DNA from: Phycisphaerae bacterium
GTDB taxonomy: Bacteria; Planctomycetota; Phycisphaerae; UBA1845; CAIVHJ01
Assembly: GCA_022072405.1 (NCBI GenBank)
Contig: JAJVHX010000001.1
Location: 248,001 to 312,000, forward strand
Length of the DNA stretch: 64,000 nucleotides
Direction of reading: 5' to 3'
The position numbers were made by a program, and so were the translations under genes. Positions 17,212-26,323 of this stretch are shown here, one piece after another (position 1 is the first letter of the stretch; every line of letters begins with the position of its first letter). A model generated the notes under the pieces. That model was given only the letters and a program-made list of their open reading frames with translations, was not told the DNA's origin and made no database searches.

Positions 17212-17976
17212 TTAATTTTCGGATTCAGCAGGTGCCGTGGTCGGTTGTTCTTCAGCCGATGGCTGGTCGGTGTTGTTACTGTCGCTCGCCGTCGGTTGAT
17301 CGGTGCTCTTTTCCGGCTGGGCGGCCTTGATATCCAGTTCGTCACATTTGATGACCCGCCCGTGAATAATCAGATGGGGCAGGGCGGTGCCATGATCCCA
17401 TTCCACGCAGGTGATGGAAAAAACCACCCGGAAATCATCGTCGATCTTTTTGCCTTCAGGTAGGGCATAACCATCGGGCAGGCGAATGCGCAATTCGTGC
17501 TGCATACTGTCCATCAGATTATCAAATTCGCTGCGCAGCAGGCGGTGGTCGTTGTACAGTTTGTTGAAGTCATAGAGTTTTTTCAGGTTGGTTTTCAGCC
17601 CGCCCTGCAGCCCGGGGCCGATCGGCAGCCATGCGGCAGCGGACTCTTCCTCCGCACTGCCCTGAGGTTGAAGCGCCCGTACGTCCAGCTGTGGGGTGAT
17701 CTCGCCGTCGCGGATTTTCAGGGTAACGATTTTTCCAAGCAGGGGGCTTTCCGGATCGGCTTGAAAATTGGGGACCACCTCGCCATTTTCCTTGAGCGGC
17801 TCCATCGGGTGGCTGAGTCGATAGTTGACCATGTGTTTCTCGGCTTCGAGCAACAGTTTCTCGCTATCATCACGATCCAGTGGTTTGGCGGGAGCTTCAT
17901 CCGCCCGGGCGGCAGTAGCCAGCAGCAGGGTCCCACCCAACATCAGCAGTCCGATTCGCGTAAATAGTCGATTCAT
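17212..17976 (-). CDS. Secreted protein of unknown function
   Basis: 254 residues. ATG 17976 is preceded by AGGAG at a good distance; ATG 17982 is the alternative. Signal peptide MNRLFTRIGLLMLGGTLLLA with ARA cleavage. The body is mostly polar with EKHMVNYRLSHPMEPL, LPIGPGLQGGL and FRVVFSITCVEWDHGT; the last 45 residues are a Glu/Ser/Thr/Pro-rich tail (TDQPTASDSNNTDQPSAEE). No recognised domain. It converges with the phosphoesterase gene with no base between the stops, so the two likely share terminator signals inside each other. A periplasmic or surface role is inferred from the signal peptide only. Confidence 0.7.
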   Translation of the reverse strand: MNRLFTRIGLLMLGGTLLLATAARADEAPAKPLDRDDSEKLLLEAEKHMVNYRLSHPMEPLKENGEVVPNFQADPESPLLGKIVTLKIRDGEITPQLDVRALQPQGSAEEESAAAWLPIGPGLQGGLKTNLKKLYDFNKLYNDHRLLRSEFDNLMDSMQHELRIRLPDGYALPEGKKIDDDFRVVFSITCVEWDHGTALPHLIIHGRVIKCDELDIKAAQPEKSTDQPTASDSNNTDQPSAEEQPTTAPAESEN

Positions 17977-18332
17977 GAGCATTCTCCTGAGTGTGATAGC
18001 CCGTATTTAACCGCGCCGGTCAGAGACTGCAAGTCAATTGGAAAATGGGGGTACTGGTAAAGTTTCACCGAGACGCAACCGTAAGGGAGCGGTTTTCAAG
18101 ATGGTTTGTTTGAATTTTGGTTCAAATTTTACCAGTACCCGAAAATGGGAGGTACTGGTATCGTTTGAACCCGATTACTGGAACCGGTTTCAAATTAAAA
18201 ATACGGGCATCGCGCAGGCTAAAGCCCGCGGCTCGTTGAATTCTGAAACCGGTTCTATACAAGTTGATCAGAACCGCTCCCTCACGGTCGCGGCTCGGCC
18301 AATCAATACCAGTACTGGAAAGGTTTGTTCAA
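17977..18332. other. Intergenic mosaic of short repeats
   Basis: A frame of 116 codons can be read here but it looks non-coding. The region is built of repeats: a direct repeat GAAAATGGG(A)GGTACTGGTA at 18041-18059 and 18141-18160; inverted TACTGGTAAA / TTTTACCAGTA copies; an inverted pair around GACGCAACCGTAAGGGAGCG (18071-18092) and CGCTCCCTCACGGTCGCG (18272-18290); and one family B palindrome (18211-18254). It separates the secreted unknown from the FMN reductase gene. Confidence 0.6.
18211..18254 (+). repeat. Palindromic repeat family B, copy 1
   Basis: GCGCAGGCTAAAGCCCGCGG followed by CTCGTTGAATTCTGAAACC. Core arms GGCT/AGCC within GCGC...GCGG pair. The copies at 27913 and 55876 share the same orientation and the TTGAA..TTGAAACC-like tail. 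Confidence 0.75.
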
Positions 18333-18917
18333 TTATGTTGCTTTTATTTTACGGACTAGCTGGACCAGATTTTCCGCCAAATTTTTGACAGCGGCCTGCA
18401 ATTTACTGTCCACCAGCGACCCGTCCGGCTGGAACGCTTCCATGGCTTTGGGAATCGCGACCTGATCTGGTAATACGATAACTCCGATGTTGCCCAGAAT
18501 CGAACGAAGGTGAACCAATCCGCGCAAGCCACCCAAAGCCCCCGGAGAAGCGGCCAACAGACCCGCCACTTTGCCTTTGAACGCCACCAGTGATGGTTCG
18601 CCGGGTGCAGGACGCGACGCCCAGTCGATGGCATTTTTGAGCAAGGGCGTTATGGAACTGTTATATTCCGGGCTGGCCAGCAGCAGCCCGTCGGCGGCGA
18701 TCATCAATTGCTTGAGCTGCCGGGCGTTTTCCGGCGTGCCTTGTTCGGCTTCGAATTGTTCATCAAAGAGCGGCAGGGTCAGTCGGGCCAGGTCGATAGT
18801 TGTCACCTGGGCGCCGGCCTGCTGGGCCGCCTGAATCGCAAGGGCCAGTACTTTGCGATTATAAGATTGGGGACGCGTACTGCCCGCCAGGGCGACAATA
18901 TTGATGGTATGAGCCAT
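18333..18917 (-). CDS. NADPH-dependent FMN reductase family protein
   Basis: Flavodoxin-fold oxidoreductase of 194 residues, cytoplasmic. The FMN phosphate loop GSTRPQSYN matches the family's GSxRxxSxN, and SPEYNSSITPLLKNAIDW is the second FMN contact. GKVAGLLAASPGALGGLR is also typical of the SsuE/quinone-reductase group. Members reduce FMN, quinones, azo dyes or chromate with NADPH; the substrate here is not inferable. No partner genes are next to it. Start ATG 18917 fits the family alignment. Confidence 0.88.
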   Translation of the reverse strand: MAHTINIVALAGSTRPQSYNRKVLALAIQAAQQAGAQVTTIDLARLTLPLFDEQFEAEQGTPENARQLKQLMIAADGLLLASPEYNSSITPLLKNAIDWASRPAPGEPSLVAFKGKVAGLLAASPGALGGLRGLVHLRSILGNIGVIVLPDQVAIPKAMEAFQPDGSLVDSKLQAAVKNLAENLVQLVRKIKAT

Positions 18918-19105
18918 ATGGATTCCTTTTTATATGATGTTCAATCAGCCTTCGTTCACAACTGCCATCCAAGTTGCAGGGTTGTCACCAGTTCTATGCC
19001 AAGCTGGTCGGGATTATAGTCCGTCGGCTGGTCACCGGCGGCAATTATCAAGTGTATGGGCGATCAGGTCTTTGAGAGATGTAGATGCAATTGATGATCC
19101 CTAAA

Positions 19106-20794
19106 TTATTGTCCTCTGGCTCGGGCGAGCCGGTCGATTCGCTCAGTCACCAGCTTGTAAATGATCAGCGCCGTCAGGGTAGCTATGCCGATGCCGATAA
19201 ACACATACCAGATATGATGGGCCCGTGCGTATTCAGCGGGCAATTGTGGCGGGACGGTATATTGCCGGGCTTCCAAACCCACCAGCAGATATTCTTTCCA
19301 TTGGGCTATTTCCCCATTGGGGCGGGTGATTTTAATTTTTTGCGATTTGATCTGATATCTCTCACCATGAATGCTCAAATTCCAAATGAGTTCATCAGGG
19401 GCCTGGCTCTTCGCGTCTTTGGTAACCAGGATGTTGTCATCCAGTTCAGGCCATTGAGTGTGTAAGGCATTGATAAGTTCACTCGAAAGCAGTACTGGAT
19501 CATCATTGTCGTGAGGCAGTTGCTGGCCCAAAGGCTCCGTAAGGGTGAGGTAATATCGAGGGTTGGTGGCCTGTCGCCATTGATGACGAAATTCAAGGGA
19601 ATAGAGATTGGGGTTCGGGCAGAACGAGGCGAGCAATATTCCCGTAATCAGACTATTGAAGATCCAGGATATGCAGGAGTTCAGATTTTGAAAGCCGAGG
19701 TATAAACCCTCCTTGCCGGGTGGAGCCTGTTTGGAGACGAATTCCAGAAAGCGCGGCTGCATGCAACATTCCGCCAGTCCCATCAGGGCGATGCCGACGG
19801 CGAAGTAGATGATGGTGGGGTGAATGGAGTAACTACCCCAGTGCAGCAGTTGGCCATCAATCGGCCGAGCCTGAAAGCCCCACGCCCAGCAGAGCATCGA
19901 GAGCGGGATGATCAACAGCCCCAGACCGATCGAACTGGTGGGCGCCAGTTTACGCATCAGGTGGGTGATGGGCACCGCCAGCAGGACCACCACCAGCGGG
20001 TTGATATTGGCCAGCCACTCCGGTTTGTAGCCCTTGCCGATGACCCGCTCGATGAAGGTGGGCATGGAAATGTACATCTGCCCCTGCAACATCCAGAACC
20101 CGCCGGCGATCAGCACCAGAATCAGAAAGCGCAGATTCTTGATCACATTCCAGAGATCTTCAAATACCGCGGTGATGGAACGCGATGAGGAAGTCGGTTT
20201 GATATTGCGGTAGAAGAAGATGATCACCAGCAGGCCGACCAATGACATGCCGGAGGCGTAATAATTGATCGCCTGCAACCCCATATTTTCGTTTAACACG
20301 CCGGCCAGCATTTTACCGGAAAAAGAGCCGATGTTGACCACCATATAAAAGATGGACATAGCCCGGGCCCGCGTTTCGCCGGTGCTGCTGTGGGCGGCAG
20401 TGCCGGAGATGCAGGGTTTGATGGTCGCTCCGCCCGCAGCGATCAGCAGCAGTGCGATAATGACCGTGGCTTTGAGCTGGTAGAATCCGAGCAGGGCGTA
20501 ACCGACGGTGAGCAGGGCAAAGGCCATGATCAGTGATTTGCGGAAGCCGATGCGGTCCGCCAACAGCCCGGCGAACATCGGCAGGAAATACATCAGCGCC
20601 GGAAAATTGCCGCTGATGATTGCGGACCAGAAATCGTTGAAGCCGATATCCTGATTCAGATAGCGGTTCAACGTGATGAACATGCCGTAGTAGGCCGCCC
20701 GCTCGAAGAGTTCGGTCAGGTTGGCGAACCAGAAGGTCGGCGGAAAGGGCTTCCGTTCGGTCACGGGCGATTGGGAATGTCCATCATTAATCAT
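19106..20794 (-). CDS. MFS/POT-type transporter with a large soluble insert
   Basis: 562 residues, about 12-14 membrane segments. The first helix has the proton-dependent oligopeptide transporter signature ExxERxxYYG (ELFERAAYYGM), and the A-loop LADRIGFRKSL is the general MFS motif; GGATIKPCISGTA is another POT-like segment. Unusually, a polar stretch of about 125 residues (about 400-525) with no membrane segment lies before the last helix (IWYVFIGIGIATLTALIIY). The gene starts inside the stop of the upstream transporter (TGATG, one base shared), so the two are coupled. It probably moves a small peptide or an amphipathic compound; being beside the ole-like cluster hints at, but does not prove, a lipid or hydrocarbon cargo. 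Confidence 0.82.
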   Translation of the reverse strand: MINDGHSQSPVTERKPFPPTFWFANLTELFERAAYYGMFITLNRYLNQDIGFNDFWSAIISGNFPALMYFLPMFAGLLADRIGFRKSLIMAFALLTVGYALLGFYQLKATVIIALLLIAAGGATIKPCISGTAAHSSTGETRARAMSIFYMVVNIGSFSGKMLAGVLNENMGLQAINYYASGMSLVGLLVIIFFYRNIKPTSSSRSITAVFEDLWNVIKNLRFLILVLIAGGFWMLQGQMYISMPTFIERVIGKGYKPEWLANINPLVVVLLAVPITHLMRKLAPTSSIGLGLLIIPLSMLCWAWGFQARPIDGQLLHWGSYSIHPTIIYFAVGIALMGLAECCMQPRFLEFVSKQAPPGKEGLYLGFQNLNSCISWIFNSLITGILLASFCPNPNLYSLEFRHQWRQATNPRYYLTLTEPLGQQLPHDNDDPVLLSSELINALHTQWPELDDNILVTKDAKSQAPDELIWNLSIHGERYQIKSQKIKITRPNGEIAQWKEYLLVGLEARQYTVPPQLPAEYARAHHIWYVFIGIGIATLTALIIYKLVTERIDRLARARGQ

Positions 20795-22296
20795 CAGTCA
20801 GCCTTGGTTTTGAAATCCTTGCCCGCCCAGTTTCTGGCGAGCAGGAGCAGCGCTGGTGAACTGAGTGCAATCAAACCAGTGACCAGCCATAGTTGTTCAG
20901 TATGTAACATCGAAGAAGGCAGGTAAAATTTCATCTCTTCAAAACCGCGCAGGGGTTCATAGTAACTGATCGTAACCGGAGGTGGGCACCACCAGGTCAG
21001 AAAATAGCCAGAATAAATCGGGACGAGCATTTTGGTCAGGAACCAGGGTAATTGTGCTACCCCCATATATTCGCCGGTGCGGCCTGGTGGGGCGATTTCA
21101 GCAGCATATTGCAGAAACCGAGGTTGCCACATAGCTTCGCCCACGGTCATGATAACCAGGTAACCGACCAGCATCGCTGGGGTAGCACCCAGAGTGAGCA
21201 AGAATGAAGGACAGGCCATTATAAGAGTGCCCACAATCATCATGCTGTATACTTTTTTGTGAGTGGTTAAGGCCGTCACAATGGGGACCAGTATAAAGAT
21301 CAGCAAAGAATTTATATTGGTAGCCGATTCAAAATTCTTGCTTATCCAAGGCCAATTGTAGGCATAAGCTCGTTCGACGTAATCAGGTAATACCAGCCAG
21401 TTGTAAGCAAATAACGTCTGTACGGGGATCAGACAGAAAATAAAAAATGTAAATTTTGCATCTGTGAGTGGGTGATGTTCAATCCAATAAACCAATTTCT
21501 CCATCCAGTTGAGTGCTGGAATAGCCAACGGTTTTACTTCTTGACTAATTTCACCCTCCAAAGCCTTAGTGAGTAAGTTCGTATCAACCAGTTCAGCTTT
21601 GGTTTGTTGTGTGGCCACTTCAACGGTTCGCCGAGAGAGTATAATCCAGGTAATCAGGAAGGATGCAGCAGTTAATGCGGAGTAAAACCAAAATGCACCA
21701 GAAATACCGTAGTGATTACGTATTGGTGATACAAATGTTGGCAACCAGCCGCCGAGATTCATCAAAGCATAGAGCATGGCAAAGCCCATAGCAGCGGTTT
21801 TGGGAGTCGTGAATTGTTTAACGGCTGCATAAGCCGCCGGTTGATATAAACCATATCCGATGACGACAATGAGGATACCCATCATGGCCATAATGTGGGT
21901 GGGTGAACCCCAACCCTGCGGAGTTTTCTGCAGGCTGGGGGCGAAGGATAGACAAATACGCCCGATGATCATCAGAAAAAAGGCTATGAGTATGGCGCGT
22001 CGCACTCCCCAACGATCTGCAAACGTGCCCAGAAAAAACATGGCGAAGGTTATTCCTGCGGTTAGCATGCCGGTCATCCATCCCGCCGGTACATCAGGAG
22101 CCACTTCCTGACCCTCAAATACGTAGCCCACGAAGTACTTGGTCATGTAGATGATCATTCCGAAGTAACACATGCCTTCGATGAGATAAGGCAGGTTGAT
22201 ACCCCAGAGGGCGCGGGGAGCGTGGATGAGGTCGATGAAAGGTTGGGTAATCTGTCGCCAGGGGCTTTGCGGTGGAGAAGGGAGTTCGTCGGTCAT
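20794..22296 (-). CDS. MFS/POT-type transporter, paralogue of the downstream gene
   Basis: 500 residues with about 12 membrane helices: INLPYLIEGMCYFGMIIYM (a degenerate POT ExxxxxYFGM), FADRWGVRRAILIAF (MFS A-loop), LYQPAAYAAVKQFT and others. It shares with the 19106-20794 product the phrases MQPRFLE / WQPRFLQYAAEIAPPGR...EYMG and the order of helices, so they are diverged paralogues, possibly forming a heteromeric pair. It is the first gene of the leftward operon and faces the OleB-like gene over 108 bases that must hold both promoters. Substrate unknown. Confidence 0.82.
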   Translation of the reverse strand: MTDELPSPPQSPWRQITQPFIDLIHAPRALWGINLPYLIEGMCYFGMIIYMTKYFVGYVFEGQEVAPDVPAGWMTGMLTAGITFAMFFLGTFADRWGVRRAILIAFFLMIIGRICLSFAPSLQKTPQGWGSPTHIMAMMGILIVVIGYGLYQPAAYAAVKQFTTPKTAAMGFAMLYALMNLGGWLPTFVSPIRNHYGISGAFWFYSALTAASFLITWIILSRRTVEVATQQTKAELVDTNLLTKALEGEISQEVKPLAIPALNWMEKLVYWIEHHPLTDAKFTFFIFCLIPVQTLFAYNWLVLPDYVERAYAYNWPWISKNFESATNINSLLIFILVPIVTALTTHKKVYSMMIVGTLIMACPSFLLTLGATPAMLVGYLVIMTVGEAMWQPRFLQYAAEIAPPGRTGEYMGVAQLPWFLTKMLVPIYSGYFLTWWCPPPVTISYYEPLRGFEEMKFYLPSSMLHTEQLWLVTGLIALSSPALLLLARNWAGKDFKTKAD

Positions 22297-22404
22297 CGCG
22301 GTACTCCTGAAGGGAACTGGCGGATTGATCGTGGTGGCGGTATTGTGCAGGGCGAATGCGATTCGTGCAACTGCTGAATATCAACTTCCTTCGAGACGCG
22401 GGTC

Positions 22405-23271
22405 ATGCTGGATCGTGTCGAATATCCATTTACCTCGCACTGGCTACCGCTGGATGGCCGGCGGCTGCATTATGTCGATGAAGGGTCTGGGCCGGCGGTG
22501 GTGATGCTGCACGGCAACCCGACCTGGTCGTTCTACTATCGTGAGCTGATCCGCGAGCTGTCGCCGCACTATCGCATCATCGTGCCCGATCATCTGGGCA
22601 TGGGGTTGTCGGACAAACCGCAGGACTATCCCTACCGGCTGGCGGATCACATCGCCAATCTGGAACGGTTGCTCGATCAACTTGGATTGCAACGGATGAT
22701 ACTGGTGATGCATGACTGGGGCGGAGCGATCGGCATGGGTTATGCCATGCGTCACGTGGAAAAAATCGCCGGACTGGTGTTATTCAATACGGCGGCGTAT
22801 TCCGGTCCGTGTCCGTGGCGGATACGGGTCTGTCGCTGGCCGATAGTCGGGCCGCTGCTGGTGCGCGGGTTGAACGGTTTTGCCTGGCCGGCGACCTGGA
22901 TGGCCTCGAAACGGCCGGGCGGTTTGCCTACCGCGGTTCGCGCTGGTTACCTGCATCCGTATCAATCCTGGCGCGATCGGGTGGCCATTCTGCGCTTCGT
23001 GCAGGATATTCCGCTATCGGCCAATCACCCGACCTATGTGTTGCTGCAGAAGATTGATGCGGGATTAGCACAGTTTCGCAATCATCCGGTGCTGATCGGC
23101 TGGGGAATGCGGGATTTCTGTTTTAATGAATATTTTCTGAACGGCTGGATTGAGCGTTTTCCGCAGGCTCAGGTGCATCGATTTTCTGACGCCGGCCACT
23201 ATGTCGTCGAGGATGCGCGGGAACAGATACTACCGTTGATTCGCCAGTTTCTAACGCGGCTACAGTATTAA
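22405..23271 (+). CDS. oleB: OleB-like alpha/beta-hydrolase (beta-lactone decarboxylase candidate)
   Basis: 288 residues of the haloalkane-dehalogenase branch of alpha/beta-hydrolases. Seen: HGNPTWSFYYREL (oxyanion and halide-type loop), DHLGMGLSDKP, nucleophile Asp104 in MHDWGGAIG, acid in WGMRDFCF, and catalytic His265 in DAGHYVVEDA. OleB proteins belong to this branch and cleave the beta-lactone formed by OleC into a cis-olefin and CO2. The assignment to OleB rather than a dehalogenase rests on the next two genes being OleC-like and OleD-like. It starts the rightward part of the cluster. The 250 bases behind it hold two repeats but no gene. Confidence 0.82.
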   Translation: MLDRVEYPFTSHWLPLDGRRLHYVDEGSGPAVVMLHGNPTWSFYYRELIRELSPHYRIIVPDHLGMGLSDKPQDYPYRLADHIANLERLLDQLGLQRMILVMHDWGGAIGMGYAMRHVEKIAGLVLFNTAAYSGPCPWRIRVCRWPIVGPLLVRGLNGFAWPATWMASKRPGGLPTAVRAGYLHPYQSWRDRVAILRFVQDIPLSANHPTYVLLQKIDAGLAQFRNHPVLIGWGMRDFCFNEYFLNGWIERFPQAQVHRFSDAGHYVVEDAREQILPLIRQFLTRLQY

Positions 23272-23320
23272 TAGATCGGGTGACGATGTGCCGCTGCGGT
23301 ATCAACTGTGCGCAACTCAA

Positions 23321-23345
23321 CACGGCTCAGAGAGCCGTGGCACAC
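23321..23345. repeat. Palindromic repeat family A, copy 3
   Basis: CACGGCTC, AGA, GAGCCGTG, GCACAC, between the OleB-like and OleC-like genes. Followed by ACAGACGGAACAG, a tail also present after copy 2. Confidence 0.78.
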
Positions 23346-23418
23346 GGCACATGGTCAGGGCACAACAGACGGAACAGAACAGATGAAACCGCGCCAAGTA
23401 GTCACGCAAAATGATTTA

Positions 23419-23452
23419 CCTTTTGAAGGAGCCGCGGACTTTAGTCCGCGCG
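23419..23452 (-). repeat. Palindromic repeat family B, copy 2 (reverse orientation)
   Basis: TTTTGAAGGAGCCGCGGACT then TTAGTCCGCGCG: arms CGCGGACT/AGTCCGCG pair perfectly. It lies about 70 bases before the OleC-like start and could be in its message leader. Confidence 0.82.
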
Positions 23453-23523
23453 ACGCTCGACCATAGTTGGACGCTGGATAACGGGTAATATTTTCTGCGT
23501 TCCTACCTTGAATAGGTGCATCA

Positions 23524-25194
23524 TTGATGGTGAAGTGCATGATAAAACCGGAAACCTGGAATATCGCCTCTTATCTGGCGCAACAGGCTGCCACCCAGCC
23601 GGAAGCTGCGGCGGTGATCGCCATGCGCATGCGTCGCGGCCAGCCGCATTACACCACGATCACTTTTACACAACTCGAGTCATTGTCCAATCATTACGCC
23701 GGTCAGTTTCAATCGGGTGGAATCGCTTCGGGTATGCGCGCGCTGGTGCTGGTGCGGCCAGGGATCGAGTGGGTGACGATTATTTTTGCCCTGCTCAAAA
23801 TTGGCGCGGTACCGACGCTGATCGATGCGGGAATGGGTGTGGCTAACCTGGTGGCTGCTATTCGACAGATTCAGCCGGAAGCGCTCATCGCCATTCCTCA
23901 AGGACAAATCCTGCGACTGCTCCATCGTTCGGCCTTTCGGTCGGTCCGCATTAATTTTACGGTGGGGAAGCGTTGGGGTTGGGGCGGGTTGCAGCTGGCG
24001 ACGCGACCCAACGGCGGTGCACCGGTAGTTTGTTATCCGGCACGGGCGGATGAAACAGCGGCAATTCTTTTTACGTCGGGCAGCACTGGACCCGCTAAGG
24101 GGGTGGTCTATGAACATGGGATGTTCATGGCCCAGGTGCAGGCCATTCGCGATACCTACCGGATTCAGCCGGGCGAAATGGAGCTGGCGACGTTTCCGCT
24201 GTTTGCTTTATTCTGTCCGGCATTGGGCATGAGTTGCCTGCTACCCGAAATGGATTTTTCACATCCCGGAAAAGTTGATCCGCAGAAAATCGTCCGTTGC
24301 CTACAAGATCATCCCGCCACCAGTTCGTTCGGATCGCCGGCGCTGTGGACGCGTGTGGCGGAGTATTGTCGGCGAAAGCATATTCAGTTGAACACGCTGC
24401 GGCGGGTGCTGATGGCTGGGGCGCCGATACCTTATCCATTGATTGAACAGGTAAAATCCATTCTTCCACCACAGGCCGAGGTTTATACACCATACGGTGC
24501 CACGGAAGCACTGCCGGTGGCCTCGATCAGCGGGTCGGAAATTCTGCGGGAGACGGCGGCGTTGACCCGCAGCGGCAAAGGAATCTGCGTAGGCAAGCCG
24601 CTGACCCAGGTTGAATTACGCATCATCAAAATCAGCGATGACGCCATTGACCGCTGGTCGGATGGTTGGCTATGCCCGCCGGGTGAAATCGGTGAAATTG
24701 CTGTCAGTGGGGCTAATGTCACGCGGAGTTACGCACAGCTTCCGGAAGCCACGCGTCTAGCCAAAATCCGTGACGGTGACCGGGTCTGGCATCGTATGGG
24801 AGATGTGGGTTATCTCGATGAACTGGGGCGGTTGTGGTATGGTGGACGAAAATCGCACCGGGTGGAAGGAGCGAGCGGATTGCTCTTTTCCAACTGTTGT
24901 GAGGCGGTCTTTGAACAGCACCTCGCGGTGGCCCGGGCCGCTCTCGTCCGGTTGGCTGGGCCGGATGGTTCGGCCGGTTTTCCGGCCATCGCCATCGAAC
25001 CGCGGCGGGGCCATTTTCCGCGCGGCACCCAGCGGTTAAAATTCATCGCGGAATTGCAGCAATTGGCCAGACAGGTACCCATGGCCCAGCCGATTGAGCA
25101 TTTCTATTTTTTCAAAACGTTACCGGTTGATGTACGGCATAACGCGAAGATAAATCGCGAGCTGCTGGCGGATTGGATTGAGGCCCAACGTTGA
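23524..25194 (+). CDS. oleC: OleC-like beta-lactone synthetase (AMP-dependent ligase family)
   Basis: 556 residues of the ANL (acyl-CoA synthetase/luciferase) superfamily. Adenylation motifs: LFTSGSTGPAKGVVYEHGMF (P-loop-like), YTPYGATEALP, and the hinge DRVWHRMGDVGYLDELGRLWY with GGRKSHRV. OleC proteins use ATP to close a 2-alkyl-3-hydroxy acid into a beta-lactone; the phrases GVVYEHGMFMAQV and SFGSPALWTRVAEYC are characteristic of that subfamily as I remember it. ATG 23539 is an alternative start with a GGTGAAG nearby. The stop overlaps the OleD start. Between OleB and OleD homologues the assignment is well supported. Confidence 0.88.
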   Translation: MMVKCMIKPETWNIASYLAQQAATQPEAAAVIAMRMRRGQPHYTTITFTQLESLSNHYAGQFQSGGIASGMRALVLVRPGIEWVTIIFALLKIGAVPTLIDAGMGVANLVAAIRQIQPEALIAIPQGQILRLLHRSAFRSVRINFTVGKRWGWGGLQLATRPNGGAPVVCYPARADETAAILFTSGSTGPAKGVVYEHGMFMAQVQAIRDTYRIQPGEMELATFPLFALFCPALGMSCLLPEMDFSHPGKVDPQKIVRCLQDHPATSSFGSPALWTRVAEYCRRKHIQLNTLRRVLMAGAPIPYPLIEQVKSILPPQAEVYTPYGATEALPVASISGSEILRETAALTRSGKGICVGKPLTQVELRIIKISDDAIDRWSDGWLCPPGEIGEIAVSGANVTRSYAQLPEATRLAKIRDGDRVWHRMGDVGYLDELGRLWYGGRKSHRVEGASGLLFSNCCEAVFEQHLAVARAALVRLAGPDGSAGFPAIAIEPRRGHFPRGTQRLKFIAELQQLARQVPMAQPIEHFYFFKTLPVDVRHNAKINRELLADWIEAQR

Positions 25195-26201
25195 GACGTA
25201 TACTGGTTACCGGTGGGGGCGGTTTTCTCGGATCGAAAATCTGCACGCTGCTCCATGCGCTGGGGGACGAGGTAGTGGCGCTGGGTCGCCGGGATTATCC
25301 TCATCTGCGCGACCTGGGCATTGGGCATATTATCGCGGATCTGCGCGATCGTTCGGCGATTGCCAAAGCATGTACGGGAATCGACGTGGTCATTCATACG
25401 GCGGCGCTCGCCGGTATCTGGGGTGATCCGGCTGATTTTTGGAGTATCAATCTGGAAGGCACCCGCCATGTGATCGATGCCTGTCGGCAGCATCGGGTCC
25501 GCCGATTAATATATACCAGTTCCCCCAGTGTGGTTTTCGACGAGCGAGATATCATCAATGGTCAGGAATCGCTGCCTTATCCGGCACGTCATCTGGCGGA
25601 GTATCCCGCATCCAAGGCGGCAGCAGAGAAACTGGTGCTGGCAGCCAATGGAGATGAATTGGCCACTATCGCCCTGCGACCGCACCTGATCTGGGGGCCG
25701 GGCGACACGCATCTGATTCCGCGGATTATCAGCAAGGCGCGCGAACGACGACTATATCAGGTGGGTGACGGCGAAAATCTGGTGGATATCACCTATATCG
25801 ACAACGCCGCTCAGGCTCATGGTCAGGCGGTGGATCGACTGGCGATCGGGGCGCCCTGTGCTGGGCGGGCCTATTTTATTTCGCAAGGGGATCCGGTCCG
25901 CTTATGGCCTTGGATCAATCAACTGCTGCAGCGATTGCGGATTTCGACAGTCAGCAAAAAAATTTCCCTCCGCCGGGCCTGGACGATCGGACTCGTTCTG
26001 GAAAAATGGCATCAACTGATAAAAAACTGGCAGGAACCGCCCATGACTCGTTTTCTGGCGGGGCAACTGGCACGATCGCATTTTTTTGATATCAGTGCCG
26101 CGCGGCGTGATCTCGGTTATGAACCCCGCGTCACCATGGAACAAGGCCTGGAACATCTGGTAGCGGATCTATGGGCAAGAACGAATCTTGGAAAACCGTA
26201 A
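25191..26201 (+). CDS. oleD: OleD-like NAD(P)H-dependent reductase (3-beta-HSD/SDR family)
   Basis: 336 residues, extended short-chain dehydrogenase. Rossmann loop RILVTGGGGFLGSKIC, HTAALAGIWG, LIYTSSPSVVF, catalytic Tyr138 and Lys142 in YPASK, RPHLIWGPGD and VDITYIDNAAQAH. OleD reduces a 2-alkyl-3-keto acid to the 3-hydroxy acid used by OleC. The start is TTG overlapping the OleC stop (TTGA), indicating translational coupling; no ATG lies nearby. Together with OleB and OleC it completes three of four steps of head-to-head olefin formation. Confidence 0.88.
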   Translation: MRRILVTGGGGFLGSKICTLLHALGDEVVALGRRDYPHLRDLGIGHIIADLRDRSAIAKACTGIDVVIHTAALAGIWGDPADFWSINLEGTRHVIDACRQHRVRRLIYTSSPSVVFDERDIINGQESLPYPARHLAEYPASKAAAEKLVLAANGDELATIALRPHLIWGPGDTHLIPRIISKARERRLYQVGDGENLVDITYIDNAAQAHGQAVDRLAIGAPCAGRAYFISQGDPVRLWPWINQLLQRLRISTVSKKISLRRAWTIGLVLEKWHQLIKNWQEPPMTRFLAGQLARSHFFDISAARRDLGYEPRVTMEQGLEHLVADLWARTNLGKP

Positions 26202-26323
26202 TTGATTGGTACCCAATTTGTTGTAAATAGAGGGTAATCCACTAAAATAGTGCTGGCTGGTTATCTCTATAATGTGAATTGTTTTGTTTCGCATTGAAAA
26301 TCGGGAGTTGGATTCAACTAGCG

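Noticed and set aside
18038..18388. 116-codon frame in the intergenic repeat region
   Set aside because: It is made of inverted and direct repeats and runs into the FMN reductase gene; no ribosome-binding site and no protein-like pattern.
22405..23271. Haloalkane dehalogenase as the product name
   Set aside because: The motifs fit that superfamily, but the two following OleC- and OleD-like genes make OleB the better call; this could change if the cluster were not conserved.
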